From NCBI RefSeq assembly GCF_000812025.2, contig NZ_JWJE02000001.1:62001-126000 (forward strand): 64,000 nucleotides of DNA, written 5' to 3'. The notes below the pieces were generated by a model, which saw nothing but the letters and a program-made list of their open reading frames with translations, was not told the origin of the DNA and did not search any database. Below are positions 53,706 to 62,759 of this stretch, piece by piece (the stretch's first letter is position 1; each line of letters starts with the position of its first letter). Both the position numbers and the translations under genes were made by a program. This DNA comes from Bacillus thermotolerans (GTDB lineage Bacteria > Bacillota > Bacilli > Bacillales > Domibacillaceae).

Positions 53706-54334
53706 TGAATGCTGATGAAAAATACACACCCCAAACATGGCCTGAAGGCCCGGAACGAGCAACGCTTGAAGGGAAGAACAAATTCTTAGGGTTCTGGTTC
53801 TTCCTAGGCGGAGAGACGGTATTATTCGCCTCTCTCTTCGCTACTTATATCGCTCTTAAGGACAAAGTGCCAAGCCCGGATCATGCGCTTGCAAAGGATC
53901 TCTTTGAACTGCCTTTAGTCTTTGTTATGACGATGCTTCTATTAACGAGCTCGTTAACAAGCGTATATGCAATGTATCATCTGAAAAACTATGACTTCAA
54001 GAAAATGCAGCTTTGGCTAGTCATTACAGTGCTCTTAGGTTTAGGATTCCTAGGCTGCGAAATTTATGAATTCGTTCATTATTATCATGCATTTGATCAT
54101 ACTTTTACGAGCAGTGCCTTTGGTTCAGCGTTCTATACATTAACTGGATTCCACGGTGCTCACGTAATTTTTGGATTAGCATGGTTCATTGCCTTGATCG
54201 TTCGTAATGCTGGCCGAGGTTTAAACCTCTACAACGCGCCAAAGTTTTATGTAGCGAGCCTTTACTGGCACTTTATCGACGTTGTATGGGTATTTATCTT
54301 TACGGTAGTATACTTAATGGGAATGGTGGGATAA
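53705..54334 (+). CDS. ctaE: Cytochrome caa3 oxidase subunit III
   Basis: Membrane subunit of 209 residues, about five helices. FWFFLGGETVLFASLFATYIAL, the glutamate in GCEIYEFVHYYH and the C-terminal SLYWHFIDVVWVFIF are the subunit III motifs. Its ATG overlaps the ctaD stop by one base, implying translational coupling. Confidence 0.97.
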   Translation: MNADEKYTPQTWPEGPERATLEGKNKFLGFWFFLGGETVLFASLFATYIALKDKVPSPDHALAKDLFELPLVFVMTMLLLTSSLTSVYAMYHLKNYDFKKMQLWLVITVLLGLGFLGCEIYEFVHYYHAFDHTFTSSAFGSAFYTLTGFHGAHVIFGLAWFIALIVRNAGRGLNLYNAPKFYVASLYWHFIDVVWVFIFTVVYLMGMVG

Positions 54335-54338
54335 GTAG

Positions 54339-54671
54339 ATGGTGAATAATCAATCTAACACAAATAACCCAAGACTCGATTATGAATACCGCCGCAGAAA
54401 AAATGCAGAGGGCATGAGGATTCAAGTAGCTACGTTTACGTTAATGATTTTCTTTACAGTGATTTCGTTCGCAGCAGTGGCTGCTGGCTTCTCAAAATGG
54501 TTTGTCATTCCAGTCATTTTGCTTTTAGCCGTCATTCAAGTGGGCTTTCAGCTTTACTATTTCATGCATATGGGTGAGAAAGGTCATGAAGCCCCTTCAA
54601 TGTTTATGTGGTCTGGTATTGGAGTAGCGTTTCTTACAATTTTAGCCTTTGTGACAATTATTTGGTGGTAA
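54339..54671 (+). CDS. ctaF: Cytochrome caa3 oxidase subunit IV
   Basis: Product of 110 residues with three helices (QVATFTLMIFFTVISFAAVA, WFVIPVILLLAVIQVGFQL, MFMWSGIGVAFLTILAFVTI) and YYFMHMGEKGHE between the second and third. Four bases after ctaE, followed by a terminator. Confidence 0.94.
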   Translation: MVNNQSNTNNPRLDYEYRRRKNAEGMRIQVATFTLMIFFTVISFAAVAAGFSKWFVIPVILLLAVIQVGFQLYYFMHMGEKGHEAPSMFMWSGIGVAFLTILAFVTIIWW

Positions 54672-54692
54672 TGCGCTGGGCATAAATCAGCA

Positions 54693-54723
54693 AAACCCGT
54701 CCTCTTTAGAGGGCGGGTTTTTG
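54693..54723 (+). terminator. Terminator after ctaF
   Basis: AAACCCG-T-CCTCT pairs with AGAGG-G-CGGGTTT, then TTTGC; ends the oxidase structural operon. Confidence 0.88.
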
Positions 54724-54836
54724 CTTGTACAATAGATATCCGCTGTCAAGAACTTGTCATTTCATAACATTGCTAGCAAATTTATAGACAGGTATAATGA
54801 AGACGAGGCGTCGAAAATAATAACGAGGTGAATAAA

Positions 54837-55745
54837 ATGCCGATTAGCATTTTTGGCTTTCAAGCTTTATGGAGTCCTTATTTTTTAGGGTTTCTCATTT
54901 TAGTGACAGCTGGTTACTTTTTAGTAACAGTGAAATGGAGAAACAAGTTTGAAGGCGATGAACCGTTAACAAAGCGTCAAGGGGCCTTATTTGTCGCTTC
55001 CATGGTGATTTTATATGCAGTTAAAGGATCGCCGATCGATTTGTTAGGACATATCATGTTTACTTATCACATGATCCAGATGGCTGTGCTTTATTTAGTA
55101 GTTGTTCCGCTGTTTCTGCGGGGAATACCTTGGTGGGTATGGAAAAAGATCATTGACCATCCTGTAGTGAAGCCTGTTTTCGCTTTTTTTACAAAGCCAT
55201 TAATTGCTTTAATTTTGTTTAATGGCCTATTCTCCATCTATCACTTGCCGATCGTATTCGATTACGTCAAGATGAGCGTGGCTCTTCACACTCTTTATAC
55301 AGTGGCGCTTTTCATTTTCGCCCTCTTTATGTGGTGGCCGTTATTAAATACAATGCCTGATGGCAAGAAGCTGGGTGGATTAAGGAAGATTGGCTATATT
55401 TTTGCTGACGGCATTCTGCTAACTCCTGCTTGTGGATTAATCATCTTTGCTTCTGCTCCAGTCTACGCTACCTATAGTGATGCAAGTGCTTGGATACAGG
55501 CAATGGAGCTTTGTGTGCCGACGGGTACCTTACAACAGCTGAATCTAACCGGCCCAGAGCTATTCTCAAGCATGCCGATCTTAGAGGACCAGCAACTGGG
55601 CGGCGTTATTATGAAAATTATTCAGGAGATCGTTTACGGCTATATTCTTGCTTTAGTCTTCTTTGAATGGGCTCGCAAGGAAAGAGAAAAAGAAGGTCAA
55701 GCGGACGAAGCATTACTGCAGCATCAAACAAATTATATGAAATAA
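54837..55745 (+). CDS. ctaG: Cytochrome oxidase assembly factor CtaG (caa3 type)
   Basis: Seven-helix membrane protein of 302 residues (DUF1404 family) required for active caa3 oxidase in B. subtilis, probably in copper delivery. HIMFTYHMIQMAVLYLVVVPL and SIYHLPIVFDYVK with conserved histidines are present. The ATG at 54837 follows ACGAGGTG; the upstream GTG is part of that ribosome site. Separate from ctaF by a terminator. Confidence 0.93.
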   Translation: MPISIFGFQALWSPYFLGFLILVTAGYFLVTVKWRNKFEGDEPLTKRQGALFVASMVILYAVKGSPIDLLGHIMFTYHMIQMAVLYLVVVPLFLRGIPWWVWKKIIDHPVVKPVFAFFTKPLIALILFNGLFSIYHLPIVFDYVKMSVALHTLYTVALFIFALFMWWPLLNTMPDGKKLGGLRKIGYIFADGILLTPACGLIIFASAPVYATYSDASAWIQAMELCVPTGTLQQLNLTGPELFSSMPILEDQQLGGVIMKIIQEIVYGYILALVFFEWARKEREKEGQADEALLQHQTNYMK

Positions 55746-55777
55746 AAGAGAAGTGTATTCTGCCTTCTCTTTTATTT
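55744..55777 (+). terminator. Terminator of ctaG
   Basis: AAAAGAGAAG/CTTCTCTTTT 10-bp stem with a 10-nt loop, followed by ATTT. Confidence 0.78.
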
Positions 55778-55919
55778 CGTACATACGCTCATTGCTAAGC
55801 TGCGCTCGTTTTGATTGAAGGGGAGGGCGCTGCTTTTGGAAGGTGCTTTGTATAATTGTTTTCATTACATGCTTTAACTTCGTTTAAACTTATTACAACG
55901 GGAGAGAGGATCCAAAGAT

Positions 55920-56381
55920 ATGTCATTACCTATTTTACCAACGATCAGCACAGCGTTTATTGTGCTTAGCGCAATTACGGTCGCTATCGGCTGGGTTCAA
56001 ATTAAACAAAGAAAAATTGAACAGCATAGGAAGACAATGCTGTTAGCGGCTTTATTTGCTATTATCTTTTTTGTCATCTATGCCAGCCGGACGATTTTTA
56101 TTGGAAATACGGCTTTCGGGGGACCGGATCAAATTAAGGTATACTATACCGCTTTCTTAATTTTCCATATTACTCTGGCTACTGTAGGGGCTGTGATGGG
56201 AATTATCACTATTACGCTAGGGCTAAAAAACAATTTGGAAAAGCATAGAAAACTTGGGCCTATAACAAGTGTAATTTGGTTTTTTACTGCTATTACAGGT
56301 GTTGCTGTTTACCTGCTGCTTTACGTGTTTTATGAAGGCGGGGAAACGACTTCTATGATCAAAGCGATTCTGGGATTTTAA
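55920..56381 (+). CDS. ctaM: DUF420 family protein (CtaM/YozB), oxidase assembly
   Basis: Four-helix membrane protein of 153 residues. Conserved histidines are in EQHRKTML, IFHITLATVG and LEKHRKLGPITSVIWFFTAITGVAVYLLLY, the DUF420 pattern. The Staphylococcus homologue CtaM is required for heme-copper oxidase maturation, and position behind ctaG supports the same role. GGGAGAGAGG precedes the ATG. Confidence 0.88.
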   Translation: MSLPILPTISTAFIVLSAITVAIGWVQIKQRKIEQHRKTMLLAALFAIIFFVIYASRTIFIGNTAFGGPDQIKVYYTAFLIFHITLATVGAVMGIITITLGLKNNLEKHRKLGPITSVIWFFTAITGVAVYLLLYVFYEGGETTSMIKAILGF

Positions 56382-56386
56382 CAGGA

Positions 56387-56426
56387 ATAACAAACAGCGC
56401 ATGGCCAGCCATGCGCTGTTTGTTAT
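56387..56426. terminator. Bidirectional terminator between ctaM and ylbA
   Basis: Perfect 18-bp stem (56387-56404/56409-56426) with a CCAG loop. Confidence 0.92.
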
Positions 56427-56429
56427 AAG

Positions 56430-56789
56430 TTATACTGCGAATTCATTTACTTCATCTTTAATGTCTGTTAGGATTCTTTCGCAAGTTTCTACTAAAGAGG
56501 CAGGGAAGCTTTCTTCTTCTCCATACTCGACTCCATGTGGGTAATAATGTTTACCCAATAGTGGAGTCATCAGTTGAATGGTTGCACGGTGTGAACCAAC
56601 GTCACCTTCTACGGCATAACCGAATAGGCGTAAGTAGTATGTACCTTCTTTTAGTTGGAATTTGCGGTCAAAAGTAACACGTTGATAATCCCATTGTTCT
56701 CCATGCACTAGACCGTGTTTTTCACAGATGTAAAGCAAACGTTTAAAGTCGACGCGCTTGTCTTCTAAACCTGTGTTTTCAAATCTCAT
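56430..56789 (-). CDS. ylbA: YlbA/YugN-like family protein
   Basis: Cytoplasmic protein of 119 residues. MRFENTGLEDKRVDFKRLL, EQWDYQRVTFDRKFQLKEGTYYLRLFGYAVEGDVG (about residues 35-70) and GKHYYPHGVEYGE are the YugN-like signature. Function unknown. The start is ATG at 56789, seven bases after AGGAGGG. Same place and strand as B. subtilis ylbA. Confidence 0.88.
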   Translation of the reverse strand: MRFENTGLEDKRVDFKRLLYICEKHGLVHGEQWDYQRVTFDRKFQLKEGTYYLRLFGYAVEGDVGSHRATIQLMTPLLGKHYYPHGVEYGEEESFPASLVETCERILTDIKDEVNEFAV

Positions 56790-57051
56790 CAACAATCCCT
56801 CCTGAATACCTAAAGTGCTTTCTGTGTATCTGCATATTTTTAGTCAGTCATATCTCCTTTATAATAGTAGAAAATTGGATTTCTTGCAATGTATTGTATG
56901 AAATCGTTCTCATCCTCTCTTTATGTTACTTGCCGTCTAGAAGCATATAGACCGTACTTGAAAACTATGATACAGTCTGTCCATAATGTTATAATGTGAG
57001 TAATCCTCGGGTATAATGCCAGGATGAGCAGAGAAGAGAGGGGGCGGTCTT

Positions 57052-58110
57052 CTGCGGTCAGTTATACGTATTTTAATTGTGATGTCTATTATTTTAATTG
57101 TTGGTACCTATCTCAATAGAGGTCAGGAAGAAAGCGGAGTGCTTGATCAATCATCAAGCTCGACCCTTTCGGAAATGGATATACAGTCGGATGAAGTGAA
57201 GGAAGCGGAGGAGAAAGTTTCAACAGCTGAACAGCCTTCTTCAGGGCCAGGTGCTTATATCGGCAAGCCGGCTTCACTATTAACAAAGAAGATGGGCGAG
57301 CCTGATAGAAAGGACCCTTCAGCTTACGGCTATGAATGGTGGGTATATAAGGGAGAACGCCAGTATACGCAGTTTGGCGTTGAAAATAATACGGTAGTTA
57401 CAGCTTATGCAGCTGGAGACGTCAATGTGGCCCCGTTTGAAATTGACCAGCCGGTAGCTGATATTTTTCAAAATCATGATCTGAAAATGGAAGTCGTTAT
57501 TACGAAGAAGACGGGCACATACCGTCTGGAGTTGTCGGAAGAGGACTTTAATATGCGGCCGCTTGTTTCTCTTGGAAATATTTATGCGCAATTATACATT
57601 GATAAATTTTCTGGCACATTGTCTAGTGTGCGGTTCTTAACGGAGGATTATTTAATCAAACAGCGGTCTTATGAAATGGTTTACAGAGGAGAGCTTCCAC
57701 CAGAGCCTCAGCTGTCAGACGCTGCCTGGAATGAAATTGAAAAAGGAAGCGAAAGACAGATTTTGGACCTTACCAATATTATTCGTCAAAAACATGGGTT
57801 AAGTATCCTTACCTGGGAGGAAGAAGTAGCAACAGTAGCAAAGCAGCATAGTAAGGATATGCATAAAGGACAGTACTTTTCACACGAGTCTCCATCGGCG
57901 GGTGATTTAGGAGATCGCCTGCAGGCGGGAGGCGTATCCTACCAGCTAGCGGGGGAAAATATCGCAGCTAATTACGTCGACGGCCCTGCGGCAGTAGAAG
58001 GCTGGTTGAACTCCGAGAGTCACCGTGAGGCATTGCTTGAGGAGGAGTTTATCCTCCTTGGGGTAGGCGTATACAGACAATACTATACACAAAATTTTGT
58101 GGCAAGATAG
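57052..58110 (+). CDS. ylbC: CAP (SCP/PR1)-domain protein YlbC, probable CTG start
   Basis: Exported or membrane-anchored protein of about 352 residues: one N-terminal helix (IRILIVMSIILIVGTYL), an acidic linker, a CAP-associated N-terminal domain (about 85-200) and a C-terminal CAP domain (about 225-345). The CAP domain has LTNIIRQKHGLSILTW, HSKDMHKGQYFSHESP and GENIAANY. Similar to B. subtilis YlbC; function unknown, other CAP proteins act in the spore coat or wall. GAGAGGGG lies seven bases before a CTG at 57052; the only other candidate, GTG at 57079, has no site and would cut into the helix. Confidence 0.85.
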   Translation: MRSVIRILIVMSIILIVGTYLNRGQEESGVLDQSSSSTLSEMDIQSDEVKEAEEKVSTAEQPSSGPGAYIGKPASLLTKKMGEPDRKDPSAYGYEWWVYKGERQYTQFGVENNTVVTAYAAGDVNVAPFEIDQPVADIFQNHDLKMEVVITKKTGTYRLELSEEDFNMRPLVSLGNIYAQLYIDKFSGTLSSVRFLTEDYLIKQRSYEMVYRGELPPEPQLSDAAWNEIEKGSERQILDLTNIIRQKHGLSILTWEEEVATVAKQHSKDMHKGQYFSHESPSAGDLGDRLQAGGVSYQLAGENIAANYVDGPAAVEGWLNSESHREALLEEEFILLGVGVYRQYYTQNFVAR

Positions 58111-58112
58111 CA

Positions 58113-58148
58113 AAAGGCAGCTGTGCGACCTCGTGCAGCTGCCTTTGG
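58113..58148. terminator. Bidirectional terminator between ylbC and the thioesterase gene
   Basis: AAAGGCAGCTG/CAGCTGCCTTT 11-bp stem with a 12-nt loop. Confidence 0.85.
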
Positions 58149-58150
58149 TT

Positions 58151-58639
58151 TTATTTCTTTTCCAAAACGAAAAATGAGCCTGTTGCATGAGCTACTTTTT
58201 TTCCATCGTCCCTTACTACTTCTCCTTCCACAACTACTGTTTTTGATCCTTTGTGAACGACCTGTGCTTTGACTGTAAGCTCTTCTCCTTTTCCAGGTGC
58301 AATGTAATGAATATTTAAGTTAGAGGTGACGAGTGGTGTTCCTTTTGGAACAGCTGTATAAGCAGCAGAACCCATAGCTGAATCCAAAACGGTAGCTGTT
58401 ACTCCGCCGTGGACGATTTGAAGAGAATTGCTTGATAAGCCGGTAATAGGCAGGCGAACTTCGCATCTATACTCTTCTTCGTTAATCTTCCTATCCAATT
58501 GCAACAATCTTCCTATGTATGTTCCTTTTCCTTTTACTTTTTCTAAGTGACCCTCGAGCAGCTGCTCCAGTACTTTTAAATCTTCAGGACTTGATTGCTT
58601 TAGAGTTTGTTCGAGTAATGAATAAATTCTCTCTGTCAT
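58151..58639 (-). CDS. PaaI-type hotdog-fold thioesterase
   Basis: Acyl-CoA thioesterase-like protein of 162 residues. The hotdog core begins near residue 55; IVHGGVTATVLDSAMGSAAY (about 76-95) holds the catalytic acid region, and LNIHYIAPGKGEELTVKAQVVHKG completes the sheet. An extra helical N terminus (about 40 residues, LKVLEQLLEGHLEKV) precedes it. Substrate unknown. GAAGGGAT precedes the ATG. Confidence 0.88.
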   Translation of the reverse strand: MTERIYSLLEQTLKQSSPEDLKVLEQLLEGHLEKVKGKGTYIGRLLQLDRKINEEEYRCEVRLPITGLSSNSLQIVHGGVTATVLDSAMGSAAYTAVPKGTPLVTSNLNIHYIAPGKGEELTVKAQVVHKGSKTVVVEGEVVRDDGKKVAHATGSFFVLEKK

Positions 58640-58762
58640 TTTGTCTGATCCCTTCCTCTTCTAGCCGACAATCGTATGATCAGTGTGAACGGCGTTTTAT
58701 TCTGAATAGTGTAAGCGATTAATTTTATCTTACCACAGATAAGGAAATGGCTGTACACCTTC

Positions 58763-58789
58763 ACTTTTTCTTATGCTCGCCATAATGTA
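58763..58789 (+). promoter_or_regulatory. Sigma-K-like promoter of ylbD
   Basis: AC (58763-58764), 16 bp, then CATAATGTA matching the sigma-K -10 CATANNNTA. Late mother-cell expression would suit a coat protein gene. Confidence 0.5.
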
Positions 58790-58821
58790 ATAGTAGTAAA
58801 GCTGCGGGGTGGGGGGATAAA

Positions 58822-59169
58822 GTGAACAGTCAGTTGCTGCACCCGGAGGTAAAAAGGTTCAAAGTCTACATGGAGAAGCATCCGGACTTAAAGAAGGCAG
58901 TCAAGAGGCAGGAAAAAACACTGCAGGAACTATTTGAAGAGTGGTATTGGACACATAGGCATTCGGATGAGAAGAAAGCACATTCGAGAGGAACAGAGAG
59001 CAGTACCGGGTCATGGGGAGAAATCATCGGAAAACTAGAAGGTCTTTTATATACGTTCAATATAAAAAAGTGGAACCAGATGATTAGCGATATACAAGGC
59101 ATGCTGGAAATGGCACAAATTTACCTGGCGGGAATGGAAGAGGAAGAAAAAAATAAGCGATTTAAGTGA
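58822..59169 (+). CDS. ylbD: YlbD-like putative spore coat protein
   Basis: Charged, helical protein of 115 residues: HPEVKRFKVYMEKHPDLKKAVK at the start, then LQELFEEWYW and KLEGLLYTFNIKKWNQMISDIQGMLEMAQIYLAGM. It fits the YlbD coat protein family. The GTG start follows GGGGGG. ylbE follows after 30 bp, so the two form a unit, possibly read by sigma-K. Confidence 0.88.
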   Translation: MNSQLLHPEVKRFKVYMEKHPDLKKAVKRQEKTLQELFEEWYWTHRHSDEKKAHSRGTESSTGSWGEIIGKLEGLLYTFNIKKWNQMISDIQGMLEMAQIYLAGMEEEEKNKRFK

Positions 59170-59199
59170 GCTTTGTTTTTAAAGTGAAGGAGGATATGT

Positions 59200-59481
59200 A
59201 TGAGGCGGGAAATTTTACATTACATCAGGCAAAACAAAGAGTGGCACCAGTATCTGCGGCAGCAGCCTTCCTGGTATCGGCGTCTAAGCCGAGAACCAAA
59301 GGAGTTGGCCGCTTTTGAGCTGGCCAGCCAAAAATTCTACAAAAAAACGATACCAGACCGAATCCAGCGCTTTCATGATGGTATGCAAATGGCTTCTGCC
59401 CTTTTTTATATGATGAGTACACAACCTGCTCCGAATACATCAGGTTCTGATACATCGGAAACGACCGGGAATTCTCAATAA
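59200..59481 (+). CDS. ylbE: YlbE-like protein
   Basis: Product of 93 residues: ILHYIRQNKEWHQYLRQQPSWYRRLSREP and the C-terminal FHDGMQMASALFYMM match the YlbE family. A Ser/Thr-rich tail (about 78-93) is longer than in B. subtilis as I recall it. Function unknown, linked to ylbD. GAAGGAGG precedes the ATG. Confidence 0.87.
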   Translation: MRREILHYIRQNKEWHQYLRQQPSWYRRLSREPKELAAFELASQKFYKKTIPDRIQRFHDGMQMASALFYMMSTQPAPNTSGSDTSETTGNSQ

Positions 59482-59526
59482 AAAGTGCGAAACATGCACA
59501 CACTAACGAAAAAAGGAGTGTGTGTT

Positions 59527-59931
59527 ATGAGATGGTTAGTGATCGTTGCAGCAGTTATGATGACAGCAGGATGCAAGCAAGCTTTTCCAGAACCTGAAGC
59601 ATGGCTGCCCTCTACATCAAGCAGCCATGCGGAGGCTCAGGCAGAGGAGAGCGCGCGCGAATGGACGGTTCATCACTTATTAAGAGGCAACAATGTGCTT
59701 GTTGAGCTCGTTGTACCGGGCGTTTCTTTTTCGGCGAAGGGGACAGCCTCACAAAAGGCGGGGCAGGCCGCTGTTTATATTAATGGGCAGCATTTTCAAA
59801 CCTACCATACTGCTGCATTTATAGTAAAAGGACTTCCTTCAGGGACTCACAAAGTAGATATTAAATTGCTGGATCAAAATAATCAGCCTCTTGGCTATGA
59901 AAAGTCGTTCAACGTATCGATTCCTTCATAA
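59527..59931 (+). CDS. Small lipoprotein of unknown function
   Basis: Product of about 134 residues with signal peptide and lipobox MTAGC (Cys about 16). The mature part has an acidic linker, then a beta-rich domain (VLVELVVPGVSFSAKG, AAVYINGQHFQTYHTAAFIVKGLPSGTHKVDI) resembling an immunoglobulin-like or CHRD-type fold. The ATG at 59527 follows AAAAGGAG by 8 nt; the frame from 59485 lacks a site. It lies between ylbE and ylbF; not recognised from B. subtilis. Confidence 0.75.
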   Translation: MRWLVIVAAVMMTAGCKQAFPEPEAWLPSTSSSHAEAQAEESAREWTVHHLLRGNNVLVELVVPGVSFSAKGTASQKAGQAAVYINGQHFQTYHTAAFIVKGLPSGTHKVDIKLLDQNNQPLGYEKSFNVSIPS

Positions 59932-60008
59932 GAAGTAAATAAAATACTCGTGCGTGTTCACAAAGCAGGAGCATATTATGTTAAAATAGGGGAACGGAGG
60001 TGGGCAAT

Positions 60009-60458
60009 TTGCTTACAGCTACACTTGAAAAAATACAAACCATTGAGCAGGCTGAGCAGCTTGGTCAAATGATCCTGCAATCTGAGATCGCTCACAAGTA
60101 TCGGTCGTGCTATGAGTTGTTGTATATAGATAAACAAACGAAAGCGAAAATTGATCGCTTTCAGCGCTTGAAGGAGCAATACGAAGAAGTACAGCGGTTT
60201 GGCCGTTATCACCCGGATTACAAGTGGGTAATGAAAGAAGTCAGAGTAGCCAAAAGAGAGATGGATTTAGACGAAAACGTGGCGGCCTTCCGAGTTGCTG
60301 AACAAGAGCTTCAGTCACTTCTGGATGAAATCAGTGTCTTGATTGGCCGTTCTGTTTCGGAGGGGATTAAAGTGCCATCTGGCAATCCATTCTTCTCATC
60401 AGCTTCTGGCTGCGGCGGTGGCTGCGGAACCGGTGGCGGTTGCAGTTGTTCCGCATAA
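60009..60458 (+). CDS. ricF: RicF (YlbF), subunit of the RicAFT RNA-processing complex
   Basis: Helical protein of about 149 residues. ILQSEIAHKYRSCYELLYIDKQ, EQYEEVQRFGRYHPDYKWVMKEVRVAKREMDL, and the C-terminal cysteine cluster CGGGCGTGGGCSC, which binds an Fe-S cluster, are as in YlbF. With RicA and RicT it directs RNase Y and affects biofilm, competence and sporulation. The start is TTG at 60009, eight bases after GGAGG. Confidence 0.93.
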   Translation: MLTATLEKIQTIEQAEQLGQMILQSEIAHKYRSCYELLYIDKQTKAKIDRFQRLKEQYEEVQRFGRYHPDYKWVMKEVRVAKREMDLDENVAAFRVAEQELQSLLDEISVLIGRSVSEGIKVPSGNPFFSSASGCGGGCGTGGGCSCSA

Positions 60459-60507
60459 AGAACAATGGCGCTTTTATTTTTTATAATAAAGAGCAGAAGG
60501 GGATACC

Positions 60508-60783
60508 ATGTTTACTGATCGACAAGCTATTATTGTTTGGCTGCATCACTTAAAGCCGGCTAAGGTGCTGAGAAAGTATGGAAATGTTCATTATGTTTCC
60601 AGGCGAATGAAATATGCAGTTGTCTATTGTGACCAGCAGGAAATTGAGGACGTAATGGAAAAGCTGAATGCTCTTTCATTCGTCAAAAAAGTGGAACCAT
60701 CTTTTAAGCCGTTTTTGAAAACAGAGTTTGAAAATTCAAAGCCGGATAAAGCGAAAGAATACGATTATAAGATAGGTATATAA
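60508..60783 (+). CDS. ylbG: YlbG family protein (DUF2129)
   Basis: Cytoplasmic protein of 91 residues: [36 protein letters not shown] and [21 protein letters not shown] are the DUF2129 pattern. Function unknown; conserved next to ylbF. AGAAGGGG precedes the ATG. Confidence 0.92.
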   Translation: MFTDRQAIIVWLHHLKPAKVLRKYGNVHYVSRRMKYAVVYCDQQEIEDVMEKLNALSFVKKVEPSFKPFLKTEFENSKPDKAKEYDYKIGI

Positions 60784-60817
60784 AAAGTCCTAAAAGCTTA
60801 GCTTTTAGGACTTTTTT
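60782..60817. terminator. Bidirectional terminator after ylbG
   Basis: AAAAAGTCCTAAAAGC, TTA loop and the complementary arm ending TTTTT; 16-bp perfect stem between converging genes. Confidence 0.92.
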
Positions 60818-61205
60818 AAGCAAGAGAGGCTACCAGCCGGTTCAATCGTAAAATGCCAATTAAATATTGGAAATATAACTCACGCTCGGCAAAGGTGCTG
60901 GATGGTTTCACATCCATTTCGATTAAGGGTTTTCCTAGCGCTTCGGCTGTTTGCTTAAATAAATTAAACCGCTTGTTTGGCGCGGTATGCGGGTAGGGAA
61001 TTCCCTCTCGGCATATGTAAATCGGCTGAAATTCTCCTGGATCTGTTGGTGAAAGAATGACAGCTAGGGAGGTGGATGGTCGCTCTTCTAAGGGAGTATG
61101 CAGGGCAAGCATGTGCATCAGCCGCTGTTTATTATTATGAGCAATCTCTAAAAGCTCGTATAAGTCTGAATATCCTTCTCCAAGTTCAATAAATCGCTGA
61201 ATCAA
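60816..61205 (-). CDS. Conserved Bacillus hypothetical protein (DUF7147-like)
   Basis: Product of 129 residues beginning MIQRFIELGEGYSDLYELLE, with TSLAVILSPTDPGEFQPIYICREGIPY in the middle and YFQYLIGILRLNRLVASL at the end. It resembles a family seen beside ylbG in other Bacillaceae; function unknown. The start is TTG at 61205, seven bases after GGAGG; the frame to 61247 is not supported. The csfG unit lies upstream on the same strand. Confidence 0.75.
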   Translation of the reverse strand: MIQRFIELGEGYSDLYELLEIAHNNKQRLMHMLALHTPLEERPSTSLAVILSPTDPGEFQPIYICREGIPYPHTAPNKRFNLFKQTAEALGKPLIEMDVKPSSTFAERELYFQYLIGILRLNRLVASLA

Positions 61206-61311
61206 AATAACTCCTCCATTTCTAAATAAAGTTCCTTTCCAAGCCATTCCATTGTACCTTCAAGGGAACAGAAGCTCAAGGAGAGGGAGGGGAAAGGAAT
61301 CATAAGTATCT

Positions 61312-61348
61312 TGAAATAAAAAATGCCCTGCCGAAAATTCAGCAGGGA
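61312..61348 (-). terminator. Terminator of csfG
   Basis: On the minus strand CCCTGC/GCAGGG with a 10-nt loop, then CATTTTTTATTT. A second stem just 5' (61349-61375, CCTTCT..GTCT/AGACAGAAGG) adds to the 3' structure. Confidence 0.88.
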
Positions 61349-61459
61349 CCTTCTATGTCTAAATCAGACAGAAGGCAAAGGGAGAGGAGAAACTGGAGAA
61401 AGAACTCATTGGGGAATATAAGCCTTCTCCGTGATCAACAACATCCTAGTGGACGCTGT
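61312..61459 (-). ncRNA. csfG: CsfG-type forespore small RNA
   Basis: An inferred RNA of about 148 nt in the ylbG-rsmD (ylbH) interval, where csfG lies in B. subtilis. The centre (61372-61406) is pyrimidine-rich on the minus strand (TTCTTTCTCC, TTTCTCCTCTCCCTTTGCC) and is followed by two hairpins, the last an intrinsic terminator. A sigma-F/G promoter is at the right distance upstream. CsfG is described as a sporulation-specific RNA conserved in endospore formers. Its targets are unknown. Confidence 0.78.
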
Positions 61460-61465
61460 TACTAG

Positions 61466-61495
61466 TAGTATGAACCAATTAAGCGCCTTTTAAAC
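61466..61495 (-). promoter_or_regulatory. Sigma-F/sigma-G promoter of csfG
   Basis: On the minus strand GTTTA (61495-61491), 15 bp, GTTCATACTA (61475-61466). The -35 matches GYWTA fully, the -10 matches GGNNANAHTR at nine of ten, and CATACTA is the ideal sigma-G -10. Confidence 0.8.
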
Positions 61496-61597
61496 ATGAA
61501 TAACAAAGAATTACCTATCTATTCTTAAACATCTAGATTTCAATCAATAACTTGTGGTAACATAAATAAAGAAATTTTTTGCGAATGGTGGATACAT

Positions 61598-62658
<1,061 letters not shown>

Positions 62659-62700
62659 GCAGCCGGTCCTGTAGGTTATACATATATACATATTATAAGA

Positions 62701-62749
62701 AAAGGAAAGAGCCGACTTCTCTATTCGAGAGTCGGCTCTTTCCTTTATC
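62701..62749. terminator. Bidirectional terminator between coaD and ylbJ
   Basis: Perfect 17-bp stem AAAGGAAAGAGCCGACT (62701-62717/62730-62746). Confidence 0.92.
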
Positions 62750-62759
62750 TTCAAGGGGT

